The position numbers were made by a program, and so were the translations under genes. The notes under the pieces are model-generated. The model ran no database searches. It saw nothing but the letters and a program-made list of their open reading frames with translations, and was not told the DNA's origin. DNA of 64,000 nt from the NCBI GenBank assembly GCA_033819885.1, contig JAQYUZ010000055.1, forward strand, positions 45,606-109,605, written 5' to 3'. The number at the start of each line of letters is the position of its first letter. Within the stretch, counting starts at the first letter, position 1. The DNA is from Microbotryomycetes sp. JL201 (Eukaryota > Basidiomycota > Microbotryomycetes). Positions 24,900-35,747 of the stretch are shown here, piece by piece.

Positions 24900-25007
24900 T
24901 TACTCACGGAGCCGCTTCCGTTCAGTCTCATAATATGCAAAGATTGCCGCGCTCGCTCCAATGAAGACAGTAAAAGAGCAAGGAAAGATCTGAGCGTAAC
25001 CCGACAT
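24900..25007 (-). CDS. Possible 35-aa single-TM microprotein
   Basis: ATG at 25007 opens a 35-codon frame with one hydrophobic segment (FTVFIGASAAIFAYY) followed by a charged tail (ETERKRLRE), the pattern of a tail-anchored or small organelle membrane protein. It lies just downstream of the exopolyphosphatase stop (25060). It could instead be an alternative last exon of that gene or chance. I do not recognise the family. Confidence 0.3.
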   Translation of the reverse strand: MSGYAQIFPCSFTVFIGASAAIFAYYETERKRLRE

Positions 25008-25059
25008 CGGACAATGCAAAAATCGTAATGCACAGCACTCAGCACGACATGTCAAAACA

Positions 25060-27082
25060 TTACCCTCTCCACTCCTTGACAGCCTGCTCGAGAATTGGTC
25101 GCCAAAATTTGCGTGATGCGCTCTGACCCTGCTCCGACGTGCCTTTGACCACCCAGACGGCTCGCCGAGGCAGCAACTCCTTCCCGTCTGGACGGTCCCA
25201 CTTTTTAAGAGGCACGCCAGCGTTTTCGACGGCGCGCACAAGTGACTTGAATAATGAATTGGCGGCGTGTTCGTGCAAACGCTTGCCGTAACCCTGCCAA
25301 GACATTTCTGAGCGCAAGCACAAGACGGCCAGGAAAATTGTATCCCTCACGTGTGCAACAACAATCGCAATCTCTCGCTGCTTGTTGCCGTGCTTGTCCT
25401 TCGAATTGGTGAGGCACACAGACACGTCTGCGCCAATCTCGCTCGTCCACGCTGCGCCACATCCAGGTCAGCCGGCCGCCTTTTGGCAAGCTCGAGGCAC
25501 AACCTACCTCGCTCAATGGCTGCAGCATACGTGATACGTGAGAATGATTGACCATCAACGTCTGCTCATGCTCAGCGCTCTCATTACTAGACTCACCAAA
25601 CCACTCTGGCGCTGTACCTTCAGGTGTTCTCGAGATCTGTTCTTCCAACGATACTGGCGCACTGGCAAAGCCCAAGCTGAGTGTCGGATACCTCTTGCTC
25701 TTTGTGGCGACACCATCACCCTTCCAATCTCTCCTCAACAACGCTCGCACGTCCAAACCCCTCAAGTCCTTTTTGGACGCCGACAGTTCATCGTCGAGCT
25801 GGGACATGCGCTCCTTGATGTCTTCTTTTGACCAAGACGACAATGCGAAAAGCTTTTTGGCCGTCTCACGGTCCGTATCTGTCGTCTGTGCGCGCTTAAG
25901 ACCGGAAGTGTCGAGAGCAACTGTCGTATAGCAAGGTCAGCTGTCCAATTGCGCCAAGGAGGCCAAAAGAAATGTAATAGACAACGTACTGGTTCGAAGC
26001 ATCATCTCGATGAGCTCTTGCGGAATCGGGCCGTGCATGGCTTCAAAGTGTCCAGGCGGGGCAATCGTGTCAATCACATCAAGCATGTACTTTGCCACTA
26101 GACTCGTTGACGAGCCAGTCATCTCAATCAGCCGGGGCTTTGCCTCCGGAAACATGCCTCGATCGACATGATGGTCGATGATGGCGACTACAGTCGCGTT
26201 GGACCAAACGGCTGTATTGTCCGACAAGTCAATGTCAGCATTCGGGCATTTATTATCCGCCTCGCCTTTGAGCTGATGCAGCACTGACATTGGGGAACAT
26301 TGTGATCGACCAGAGCGATGCCCTTGATGCGATGGGCCATCTCGACTGGCTTGATGGTCAGCTCATCGACGCTTAGAATGTCTCCATGCTTGTTCCTGAA
26401 GCGAGCATAGTGCAGCACGAGACCATTTTCTGGTCTCAGGTACAAGGCATCTGTGGACATGGGCGACAATCACTCAATACTGTACTTTGTCAAGTGCACG
26501 TGCACGGTCGCTGACCCAGCTCTGTCTGCAGCAGTGCGACTGCCTTTCGATGCGGGTTCTCTTTGTCGTGCGAGAATGTGTATGCGAGAGCAAGCGCCGC
26601 CACCATCGAGTCGGTATCTGATCCATAAAACGGACAGCGTCAGATTGAGGCTCGAGCGAGCGCGTCTCGAGGTGTCTTGCCTCCTGCTTCGTTGCCCATG
26701 CATATGACCCAGTCCTGTGCTTGATTGTTTGACAAAGCTTCCAAAAAGTCTCGCTTGTGCTGGATTGACCATTGTGAAAAGTGGCTGAGCTCTTCGTCTG
26801 GCTCATCTGGCTCGCCGTCTTGCTCGTCACTGCCGGGCAGCGGAGGATAATGAGGCCTGGGTTCCAACAAGCTGTCAGCCTCTTGACTCTCTGTCCCAGC
26901 GCTAGGTCTGACTCTTGGTCGAGTGTGTGCCAAGCTTACGATGGTGGAACCCAGCCTGGCGGGCCGAGTCCGAGCTGATCGACGAGCCTGACCTGCTGCT
27001 CGCCCGCACGCTGAGGCAGCGCAACTGAAGCAGCTGCCAGTACAAGCCCTGCGATGGCAGCAGCAGCCACTGTTGCGCGCAT
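25060..27082 (-). CDS. PPX1: DHH-family exopolyphosphatase with N-terminal signal peptide, 541 aa
   Basis: Hydrolyses terminal phosphate from inorganic polyphosphate. Seven exons: 27082-26940, 26886-26681, 26617-26516, 26450-26289, 26211-25990, 25920-25508, 25437-25060 (1626 nt, in frame). Seen: DHH motif I rebuilt as GNEAGDTDSM across an intron, LVDHN, the signature IIDHHVD, and a C-terminal DHHA2-type domain (IGADVSVCLTN, then RDTIFLAVLCL). The N-terminus (MRATVAAAAIAGLVLAAASVALPQ) is a clear signal peptide, unlike cytosolic yeast Ppx1, so this copy probably enters the secretory pathway (vacuole, cell surface or outside). The second intron (26680-26618) has a GC donor: GAG|GCAAGA. Divergent from FZO1 over 273 bases. 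Confidence 0.85.
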
Positions 27083-27355
27083 GACTGAAGCTGGCGAGAC
27101 CAATGACGCCGTTCGAGAATCCGCACGCCGCCCGAGCGCACCAACTTGTACGATCTACAGACATCAGCAATTGCAGTAGTCAAGGCCTGGCTATTTTATT
27201 TGATCCGTAAACTGGTCTCGTTCACCCTCTTGGAATCAACCAACATGCTAGCCTCCTGTCGGACTCCGGGTTGTCATCGGCGCGCGTTCATTGATGCTCT
27301 CCTCGAGCACCACCACCCTTCAGTCTGCCAACCTGACAGTTGTCAACAGCGAAGC
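27083..27355. promoter_or_regulatory. Divergent promoter PPX1 / FZO1
   Basis: 273 bases separate the two ATGs, so both promoters must overlap here. No clear TATA box on either strand; CCAAC and GTTGAT-like motifs only. Confidence 0.45.
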
Positions 27356-30300
27356 ATGTTGCCTTCGCAGCAGTTCATGAGCGGTCGTGAGCTGTCAGCG
27401 TCTCCGCCGCCGGCCGTCATCGGCGCCAGCGCCGCCACCGCTGCTGCATCCACTTCGACAAGTCAGCTCAATGGCGAGCCGTCAGAGTTTCCGTTCAACG
27501 ACCGATCGGTGTCTACAGTAACGACGCCAAAGACGACAGCGTTCGTCGGTCGCTCGCTTGGCGTCACGGACGAGCAACGATCTCGCTACATCAACGAGCA
27601 GCGCAGCTTTGGAGACAAGCGTGAAATGTGAGTTGTCTCGTACTCAGAGACCGATCGCAAGAGGTCGATGCTGGCGATCACGCGCCTTTTGCTCGGTCGC
27701 GCCCGTTCATCTTGGCCAAAAAACGCGCGATATGCGGGCCTCGGAGCCATTGGACGGCAAATGCTGACGGAATGCATGCACTCGACAGTCTCGTAACTGC
27801 ACTCGATGACACGACAACTCTTGTCAAGAGTTTGGCCGCGTTCAACCAGGAAAAGTGTACGTTCTCGCTCTCTGTCCCCGAGTCAGAGCTCCTCGGCCGA
27901 GTACACAACCGAGCTCACACGACACACCTCACCAGGGACAGTCCACTATCCGCACCAACTAGGTGTTACAATGCCTTGCTCGTCGACACAGAGGACGTCA
28001 CCAGCCAGGTCAGCGTCAGCAGGACCGAGACCCGAATCTGTCCGACGCAGCGCAAGCGAGTTTGGTGGCGAAGAACACGCCACTCAGGACGACGTCAACA
28101 TGAATGTGTCAAGACCGTTACAAATGAGGTCCTACTCGACCGTCGAGACCCCCGTCAAATCTTCAGCGGCCTTGGCAAAGACGGACGCGCCACCGCCACA
28201 TCCGCTCTCAATCTTGACGCTTGACCTCAAATTGGGACATCCAGGCGCGACAACGGCATCGCTTCCTGCGCTGTTGCCATCGCTGTCGCACGCTACACTG
28301 TCGCAACTGCTCTCACGCAGGCTGACTTCTGCGCTGGGCCACATTCAATCTTTGCGCTTGCGCGTCACCGACAAATCGTCCCGTATTCTCATTACGGGCG
28401 ATCTCAATGCTGGAAAATCGACGTTTGTCAACGCTTTGTTAAGGCGGGACATTATGCCGTCAGATCAACAGCCTTGCACAACGCTCTTTTGCGAGGTCCT
28501 CGATGCGACCGCATTCAACGACGCACGCGAAGAAATTCACGCTATCCGCGACGTTGATGCCTACGACGCAACAGACAAGTCGACCTACGATACGTACACT
28601 CTTGAAGAGATCAACGAACTACAAGATCCGTTGACGTATGATGACCGCGGCGTTGAGCCATACACAATGCTCAAAGCGTTCGTCATTGACGAACGCGCCC
28701 CACCTCAAGTCTCGCTCGACTCTGACAAGACGGACGAGGCGACCGTCGCCAACCCGTCATTCATTCGCAACGGCCTCGTGTCCATCTCACTCATCGACGC
28801 GCCGGGCTTGAACCGTGACACGATATCGACGACGGCTCTATTCGCACGTCAGTCCGAGATTGACGTCATCGTCTTTGTCGTCAGTGCCGAGAACCATTTT
28901 ACTTTGTCTGCGAAAGAGTTCCTGTGGAACGCATCGCGCGAAAAAGCACACGTGTTTATCGTCGTCAACAAGTGGTCTGGCATCAGAGACAAGAAGCGTT
29001 GTATGCGTGTCGTTGGTGAACAAATCAAGCAACTTAGTCCGAAAACCTGGGAAAACAGGGACGAGCTCGTTCACTTTGTCGATGCGGCAGACGTTGTCGA
29101 CGACGACGAGTTGTCGGAAGCGGCGGCAGCGACGGCAGACGACGCCGAAGAGATGACGCCGTTTGATCATTTGGAGCAGTCGTTGAGATCGTTCGTCTTG
29201 CTCCGCCGAACGACATCAAAGCTGGCGCCGGCGAAGAATTACCTCATCAACTTGCTCGGCGATCTTGCCACTCTGGCAGCCACCAATGTCGATGCTGCCT
29301 CGCGCGAACTCGAAGCGGCTCTGGAACGTTTGGACATTGTCAAACCTGTACACGAGAAACTCATGGCGCAGCGTGACGAAGTCGAAGATGGCGTTGATCG
29401 AGTCGAGGAGACGGTTGTTCAGAGTGTGCGCAACGCCGCTTGGTCGAGACTTGAGCGCGCTCTTGACTTTGTTGCGGAAGGACGAGTTGTCGAACCCTTG
29501 ACAGCAGAGGAAACTGGTCATCGAGTGACGAGACCTGGGTCGGAGAGTCCGGCAGAAGGAGGCAAGGTCCTACCACCCAGAGAGTTGCCGGCCTGGCAAG
29601 GCGTTTGGAACTTGTGGGAGTGGGCGACCGAAGTCAAAAAGACGCTCGTCAAGTCACTCGAGGCTGAAGTCAGGGCGGCAGAGGACGAAGCGAGGGCGCA
29701 GACGAGCCAAGGCGTGGACGAGGTTGTCGACGACATTGGCAGCAAATTTCTGCCGGCAGGAGCCGATCCAAAGCAAGCTCATCAGCAGAAGAAGCAAGAG
29801 CGCGTTTTTAGACCTGAAGTCATGTTTGCCAAGCGCCGTCGAGGCTTGGGCAAATTGTCCGCCCGCGGTGCCAGCGCCGGCCTCGGACTCGGTACCGGCG
29901 GCCTCGGCATTGGCTCGACGTGGACGGCAACTGATTTTGATGTGTCGTTCTTTGACTTGTTTGACTTTGAGCGACTGTTTGCCGCCGGGCAATGGCTCAA
30001 GCTGAGCTCGTTGACGTCGTCGCAGTCTGTTCAGAAGAGACCGAGTCGAAGTAAACGGTTGATCAAGGCGGCCGAGGACGACCCGCTTGAGACGAGCGCA
30101 ATCTTGGGGCTCGGCATTGGTTCGATTGGCATGCTCGGCGGACGAGTCATTGGCGTCAAGGGCACGCTCGATAGCTTGACGAGGTTCTTTGAGATGCTAG
30201 GGTCAGACAAGGCGCGTCGATGGGCTGGACCTGTCTTTGGAGTTTTGAGTACGTCTTTTTTTTTTTTTTTTTTTTGGCAGCGAACCGAACCAATTTTTGA

Positions 30301-30718
30301 ACGAGTTGGCTAAATATTCCGGTATCTTTCTCCCACAGCTGTTGGTCTAGCGGCGTACATTATCGTAGATCTGCCTCGTGCGATCCCCCGCAACATTGGT
30401 CGCAAACTCGCCTTGTCGCTCACATCGACAGAGGAACCCGATCAAATCCATCCGTCGTCGACAACTCCAGCTTCGCAGCAGCCGACAACGTTCTCATCGG
30501 CACACGCCGACCGCATTGCCAAGGAAACCCGCAAAGTCCTTCGTCTGGCAGGATGGGATTTGCGTGAACGGTTCCGGGCCGCGCTTGAGCAGTCTGAGAA
30601 AGAAAGACGTCAAGTCGAAGGTGTCGTCGACAAGAGCAGACTCGCATTAACTTGGTTGGCCGAATTTGATCACAAGGTCTCTGACGAGCAAGAAATTGTT
30701 CAAGCGGTCGATGTTTGA
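27356..30718 (+). CDS. FZO1: Mitofusin, transmembrane GTPase Fzo1, 1010 aa
   Basis: Dynamin-like GTPase of the mitochondrial outer membrane that drives mitochondrial fusion. Four exons: 27356-27627, 27789-27856, 27936-30248, 30339-30718 (3033 nt, in frame). Seen: a disordered N-terminus; a conserved block FNQEKWTVHYP across an exon joint; the P-loop GDLNAGKST; G2 and G3 elements (PCTTLFCEV; LIDAPGL); G4 NKWSG; heptad-rich helices; two adjacent hydrophobic segments (AILGLGIGSIGMLGG and GPVFGVLTVGLAAYIIV) that form the membrane hairpin; and a C-terminal coiled coil. The last intron (30249-30338) carries a run of 20 T right after its donor. Confidence 0.93.
30256..30275 (+). repeat. T20 run in the last FZO1 intron
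   Basis: Twenty uninterrupted T residues begin 7 bases after the donor and are followed by GGCAG, a false acceptor only 32 bases from the donor. The true acceptor by frame is CCCACAG ending at 30338. Confidence 0.9.
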
Positions 30719-30903
30719 GACCGTTTCATCAAGACGCCAATCCGTTTGTATACTTTTTCTTTTCTTTTGTCCCAGTAGTCTCTAGTGTGCTGTTCTCTCC
30801 TCCCAAGTTTTCATTTGCTTGTACATGTTTTCGGTTTGTGATGCATTTTGACGACCCTGGTTCCGGAAGCACTTTTACTTTCATTCTTTTTTCGCTTCTT
30901 CGA

Positions 30904-32002
30904 ATGGTGTACTACTATTCGTCAACGGCTTCTAGTCAGCTAGTGACTTTGTACGCTGGTGTCGACAAGTTTGAGAGTGAGTCTGTTTGTATGAATAGTG
31001 CAAGTCGGCAGTCGAGGAGAGACGCCGTATCTCAACGGGCCGCATCATGAATGTCGCCCTCGGACTGAACCATCTCAGCTGACGAACGACCTTTATGCGT
31101 CATGCATGTCGTTCATGTGGATTCGTCTTTTTTTCGGTGCGTGTACAGACGAAGATTTGATCAAGCATGCGCCGGCAACGGACGTTTGGGTACACATTGA
31201 CAAACTCAGTTCTCCGCACGTGTACGTGCGCGTTCCAAGTGAACTAAAGGACAAATGGACGTACAAGACGTTACCTCAAGAGGTACAGATGGACGCTGCA
31301 CAGCTCGTCAAGGCCGGCTCGATCGCCGTCAGTCTTGATGCCCGGTAGTGGTTTTCATTTGTACAACAACAACAGAGATGATGGAACTGAAACGTCATGT
31401 TGTTTGTCCAGGGTAACAAGAAGGACAACGTGACCATGTTGTTTAGTGAGCTGTCGACCTTTTTTTCGCGCCACCAAAGGCACAAAAAGAAGGCTTACGC
31501 TCACCCGCCTCGCCGCGTTCTGATTTTGACCATTATGCAGCACAAACTTCAAATTTGTTAAAGGACAACTCAATGTCGACTGGCGCCGTCTCTTTCCACA
31601 ACCCTCAACTCGTGTACAGGTTGCACGTAGAAACGCGCGAGAACCCAGTCGTCAACAGGCTCAACAAGACGAAACGCAACGTCACGTTGCAACAATTCAT
31701 AGAAGACGTACAAGAGATGGAGAAACTGGAAGCGAGAAAGAAAAAGATCGAGGCAAACGAGAGGGTGAGCGAGAATTTTGGGGCTTTTGATTCGGATGGA
31801 GCTCACGTTGGCTTGCGCAATCTTTTCGTTCAAATAGAAGAATGCAGAGCTTCAGTTGGCAAGACAAAGACAAGCTGAAGCAAAGGCGAGAGAGTACTCT
31901 ATCTTGTCAAAGCCGTCCGGTACGACCGAAGAAGACGAAGACGCAGAGTGGCAACGCAAGCAAAAAGTCGGCGATTTTGATCCGGACGAGGACTTTATGT
32001 AG
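30904..32002 (+). CDS. CCDC25 / NFACT-R domain protein, 224 aa
   Basis: Small conserved eukaryotic protein with the NFACT-R (DUF814) fold; exact role in fungi is unclear. Five exons: 30904-30976, 31149-31327, 31412-31445, 31541-31764, 31838-32002 (675 nt, in frame). Exon 3 is only 34 nt. Seen: MVYYYSSTA start, VDKFENEDLIKH across a joint, VWVHIDKLSSPHVYVRV, AQLVKAGSIAGNKKDNVT, then a coiled-coil C-terminus (EMEKLEARKKKIEANER) ending in DEDFM. Length and end match the family closely. Confidence 0.92.
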
Positions 32003-32251
32003 GAAAGAAATGAAACGCTCTTCTATGTATGTTGTAAAACAAACAGAGCTACTGATCTCGATGGTGGGCGCGCTCACTCGACGTTGTTGACCGTCGTCTG
32101 AATCTTATGAGTGGCCAGAGCAGTTGCAACAATATAGCCTTTCTTACTTCAGAAAGGGAATGATTTGTGTATATGTATATGTATAGACCGGGTGCTGTCG
32201 GTCAGTAGGACGACAACAATATTGTGAAAAACGAATGGGGCACGTGCTAGA
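32003..32251. other. Convergent gap CCDC25 / GPI protein
   Basis: About 250 bases between facing stops with TATATGTATATGTATA-like sequence near 32167-32185, which fits an A/T-rich 3' end signal. No coding signal is seen. Confidence 0.4.
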
Positions 32252-33385
32252 TTATGCCAACAGAAAAGTCAAGCCAGCAGTCAAGCTGACGCCAATTGCT
32301 ACAGCAGACATCATTGTCAAAGACGGGCGAGCGAAAGATCCAGCAGCCGAGGTTGTGATCCCTGCTGCGACGCCACCTTTGCTCGTGTCCGGATAGTACC
32401 TTGAAGCTCTGTGTTAGCATGACCTCGTGTTCGGTGTCTGAGCACCCACCTCGGCTTGTCGCTTGGCTTGTCGACTTGATAGAATGGGATGAACTGCTGG
32501 GCGGTGCCGCATGTCGAGCCAATGATGTAATTGCAAGCCGTCTGACAGTTGGCCGTCGAATTTGTCTTGTACGTCGAGCGTGTGTCTTGGCATGCTTCAA
32601 GGCATGCTTGCGTGCGCAACCGGCAGTCTGCAAACGAAGCGCGTTGAGTTTCTCTTTTGGGACACCACTTTCGCCACTGACCATAAGAATTGACGGGCAC
32701 GATTTGAGGCTGTAAGCGTGATTGGGCATTGTTGTTGCATTTACAATTCCATCCCATCGTGTTTTCGTTGCAGCTTTGCGGGGATGAGCGAAGTCGGCTA
32801 TTGTAAGATCGAGAATGAAGTCGATGCTCGCTCGAAGACTCACAAGTTGACCGTCACGTTTGCCATTGGTGAAGTGCATTTTGACGAAGCACAGAATTGC
32901 GTGGTCTGATTGCATATGGCGATCCTCGTTGGCAGTGACTGGGCATACGCAAAAATAGCAAACGGTCAGCGAAGGTCGCCGTGGGCTGAGGGCTTAGGGC
33001 GAGGGGCCAAAGCGCGGCACGAGAGCACGCACCTCTTCAGTCAAGTTGAAAGTATATGCAGGCAAGTACTTTGCCAAGTCTTTGGCCGTGTCGTTCGAGT
33101 ACGGAACGGCTGAAGGTTGCGGATAACCCGTGAATGTCGGCGCGGCCGCAGACGAGAGCCGCGTTGGAGTACTCGCGGACGAAGAGCCTGCACCAGCCGC
33201 AGACGATGAAGACTGAGCTGTCAACGGGGGAGGTGTAGGTCAGCGTCGAGTGTCTGTGTGCGTGCCATTGCTCATTTGGGGCCCCGACTCGGACGAGGTC
33301 CGTGCGCGGCCAAACACTGACCCTGCACACAAGAAGCCGCAAGTAGCAAGCTCACACCGGCGTGTACCGTCCGGCGAAATCGCAT
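32252..33385 (-). CDS. Secreted Cys-rich, probably GPI-anchored protein (DUF7707-like), 279 aa
   Basis: Five exons: 33385-33322, 33217-33033, 32938-32844, 32797-32450, 32399-32252 (840 nt, in frame). Seen: signal peptide (AGVSLLLAASCV), a Ser/Thr/Ala-rich linker, then a domain with many cysteines (ICNQTTQFCASSKC; NTMGWNCKCNNNAQS; CRLRTQACLEACQD; NCQTACNYIIGSTCG), and a Ser/Gly tail ending in a hydrophobic C-terminus (AVAIGVSLTAGLTFLLA) as expected for GPI attachment. The cysteine pattern resembles fungal surface proteins grouped as DUF7707. Function unknown; cell-wall or surface role is inference. Convergent with CCDC25. Confidence 0.75.
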
Positions 33386-34020
33386 GATCGCGCGTGGGTC
33401 GCAAGCAGGTCCGAAAAGCGACCACTCAGCGAGCCACTCCCGAGTTGAGTTCTCAGGATTGAGAAGCCATCAAACCCGCGGTCAATGATGGCGCAGCGAT
33501 ATGCTCACCATCTCACTGGCCAAAGTTCAAAACCACACCGCAGCAAGTGCGCTCGGTGCTACGCTCTGCGGGATAGCAGGCCTCCTATCCACATCCCCGC
33601 CACTCGGGGCGGAGGAGACAAACACATACCAAGGTGAGGTAGTTTGCCGTGGTCCTGTTCTCGACATCTCGCCGCGTCAGGCCTGCTGATGCGTTTCGGC
33701 GCTACTTTGTAGCTTTGCGTGTTTCTGAGACATGCAAGTGTCAAGCGTGGATGGCAAGGTCGATGTGCAGCAGCGCAAGGCAAGCTCTGTTCCAGGGTAC
33801 GATATCTTTGATGCCGTGATGAGTCATTTCTGCGAGAGTGGCTTGCTGCCGCACTGGCATGTTAAAGTGCCCGGGGCGCCACTTGCGGATCGGCCGGCGC
33901 AAGGCTCCGCGAGGCCGAGCGAAACGCCCTCAGCGCTCCGCACGCTAGACAGCGCCACCTACGCTTGCTCTGAGCCTTGCGCAAATCACGTTAGAGGTGG
34001 TGCTGAGGGGAGCACGAGTC
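33386..34020. promoter_or_regulatory. Divergent intergenic region, GPI protein (-) / TM protein (+)
   Basis: About 635 bases between divergent starts. An open frame 33732-34106 (+) exists but has no domain or splice support and overlaps the next gene in another frame. No clear TATA box. Confidence 0.4.
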
Positions 34021-35554
34021 ATGGCATCGTACTACAGTCGACGGTCGTACTTGACCGCGAGCTGGGTCCAACCTCGGCTGTACCCGCGCCAGGAGCCCAC
34101 CTTTGAGCACGACAGTGCCCCACAATCAGCCTCTACAGGCAATGAACTCGACCGGGCAATCGAAGCCGTGCCTGACGCCGCTGACGCACACGCAAACACG
34201 GGAGAGGCCCCAGCTTACGACGATGACGGACAACCACCGACACGGGATCCGCCAAGACAGCCGCCGCCGCTATATTTTCCAGGAGAAGCTCAGCTGGCAC
34301 GGCTACGCACGAGAATGGGCACGGAAATGTCGCCGCCGCCGGGCATGGCGCCGTCGACGAACGTGCTGCATTCTGCGACGGCGTGCATCCAATATATCTC
34401 GCACCCGACCATCAAGCCGGGCTGGAAACGATTCGTCCGCGCAGACATGTGGTACGACGCCATCGTCAACAGGCGACCAGAAGTATTGTCGGACGCGTGG
34501 CCACGCGAGTTTGGAGGCGCACGAGTGGCAAATCAACTCGACAGGCAACTCACAAACCCAACTCCGCTTGACGACATTGAAGCGCATGCGGCAGACGCAG
34601 TCAGTGCGAGACCGTCACACGACGCGCCAACAACTGCAGTCAGCCGCATGACTTCGAGGAGGAGCGGCGTGTCGGCCGTCGACTCGGGAGTCGCTCTGAC
34701 GCCACGCGGCACCATGGACGTTCAGCACCCGCTCGAACCCTTGTTTCGACAACGAATAGACGAACTCAACGAGCTCATTCCGCAGCAACTCGTTACAACG
34801 CGCGTCTACCTTGCACTGCTCGAAATCGCAAACATCGCATGGCTCGTAGCACTCGTCGTCGCTCTGGCCTTGGACGGCGGCAAGCAGACTGGCTTTCTCA
34901 AAGGCGTCGAGGTAAGTACAAAACTGCAAGTCCAAGTCTCGGTGGCTAATGGCCTGCGCGTGTAGATCGCACTTGTCCTCGTCATCTTGTTGAATGGCAT
35001 TGGCGTCAATGCCGTCAGGGCAAGTTCTATGAAACGGCAGTCAAGTGGCGGAGAGTCTCGCATTGACACGTTTGTGACCCACAGATGCGCCGATGGGCGT
35101 TAGCTAGAGCTTTGCGCAACCGTACCCGAGACTGGTCTCCATTACCCATTACAACGTCGACAAACTTGGCCTTGCTCGATAACGCAGGACTCAACGCCGG
35201 TCACCACTTTTTGGGTCAAACCGACCCGACAACTCTGGCCGAACGTGTGAGGAACAAGGACGTAGCTACGCTCAGGTGGCGGATGCGAGCAACAGAGGTA
35301 AGAGCTTTCCATTTCTCCTATGCGGTACTTGCTACAGTTCTGACCGAACCACTCGTGCTTCGACCGCTCAGGGATCGTGGTGGCTCTCGTACAGACCCGT
35401 GATCAAATGCGAACTCGTCTCGCCCGGATCGAGCGGCATCATAGCGTACGGCGAACCGACACCTCTTCCGTCTGGCCTCTCACCGCAAGAAATGGCACGA
35501 CCCAATCACGACAACCAAGTCGATTTGGGTAGAGCTCCGGCGTACGAGGCTTGA
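34021..35554 (+). CDS. Unrecognised two-TM membrane protein, 446 aa
   Basis: Four exons: 34021-34911, 34966-35019, 35085-35297, 35372-35554 (1341 nt, in frame). The start at 34021 (MASYYSRRSYL) is the first ATG in frame. Seen: a long hydrophilic N-terminus rich in Pro, Asp and Ala with a PPY-like stretch; a conserved-looking block ATACIQYISHPTIKPGW; then two hydrophobic segments (LLEIANIAWLVALVVALAL and IALVLVILLNGIGVNAV) split by an intron, followed by a basic segment (RRWALARALRNRTRDW) and a GSWWLSYRPVIKCEL block near the end. The second intron (35020-35084) must use a GC donor, AGG|GCAAGT, because reading on meets a stop. No family recognised. Confidence 0.7.
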
Positions 35555-35747
35555 CGCGTTTCAATGTCAGTTTGTACCACAATCAAGCAGCTAATGATCA
35601 TTCTCTGTGCGCGACGATGCAAATAGTTTCCAAAGATTGCTTGTAATAACAAGTACACGAAGTACAACGACAAAAATCATCACTCTGCAAGCTGAAGCCA
35701 AAGACGACGAGACAGCGAACGAAGTCGAAATCTCTACTATAAAACGC
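35555..35747. other. Convergent gap TM protein / RRN7
   Basis: Under 200 bases between facing stop codons; no coding signal. Confidence 0.4.

Noticed and set aside
33732-34106. Open frame of 124 codons on the plus strand
   Set aside because: No domain, overlaps the start of the two-TM protein in another frame, and lies in a divergent promoter region.
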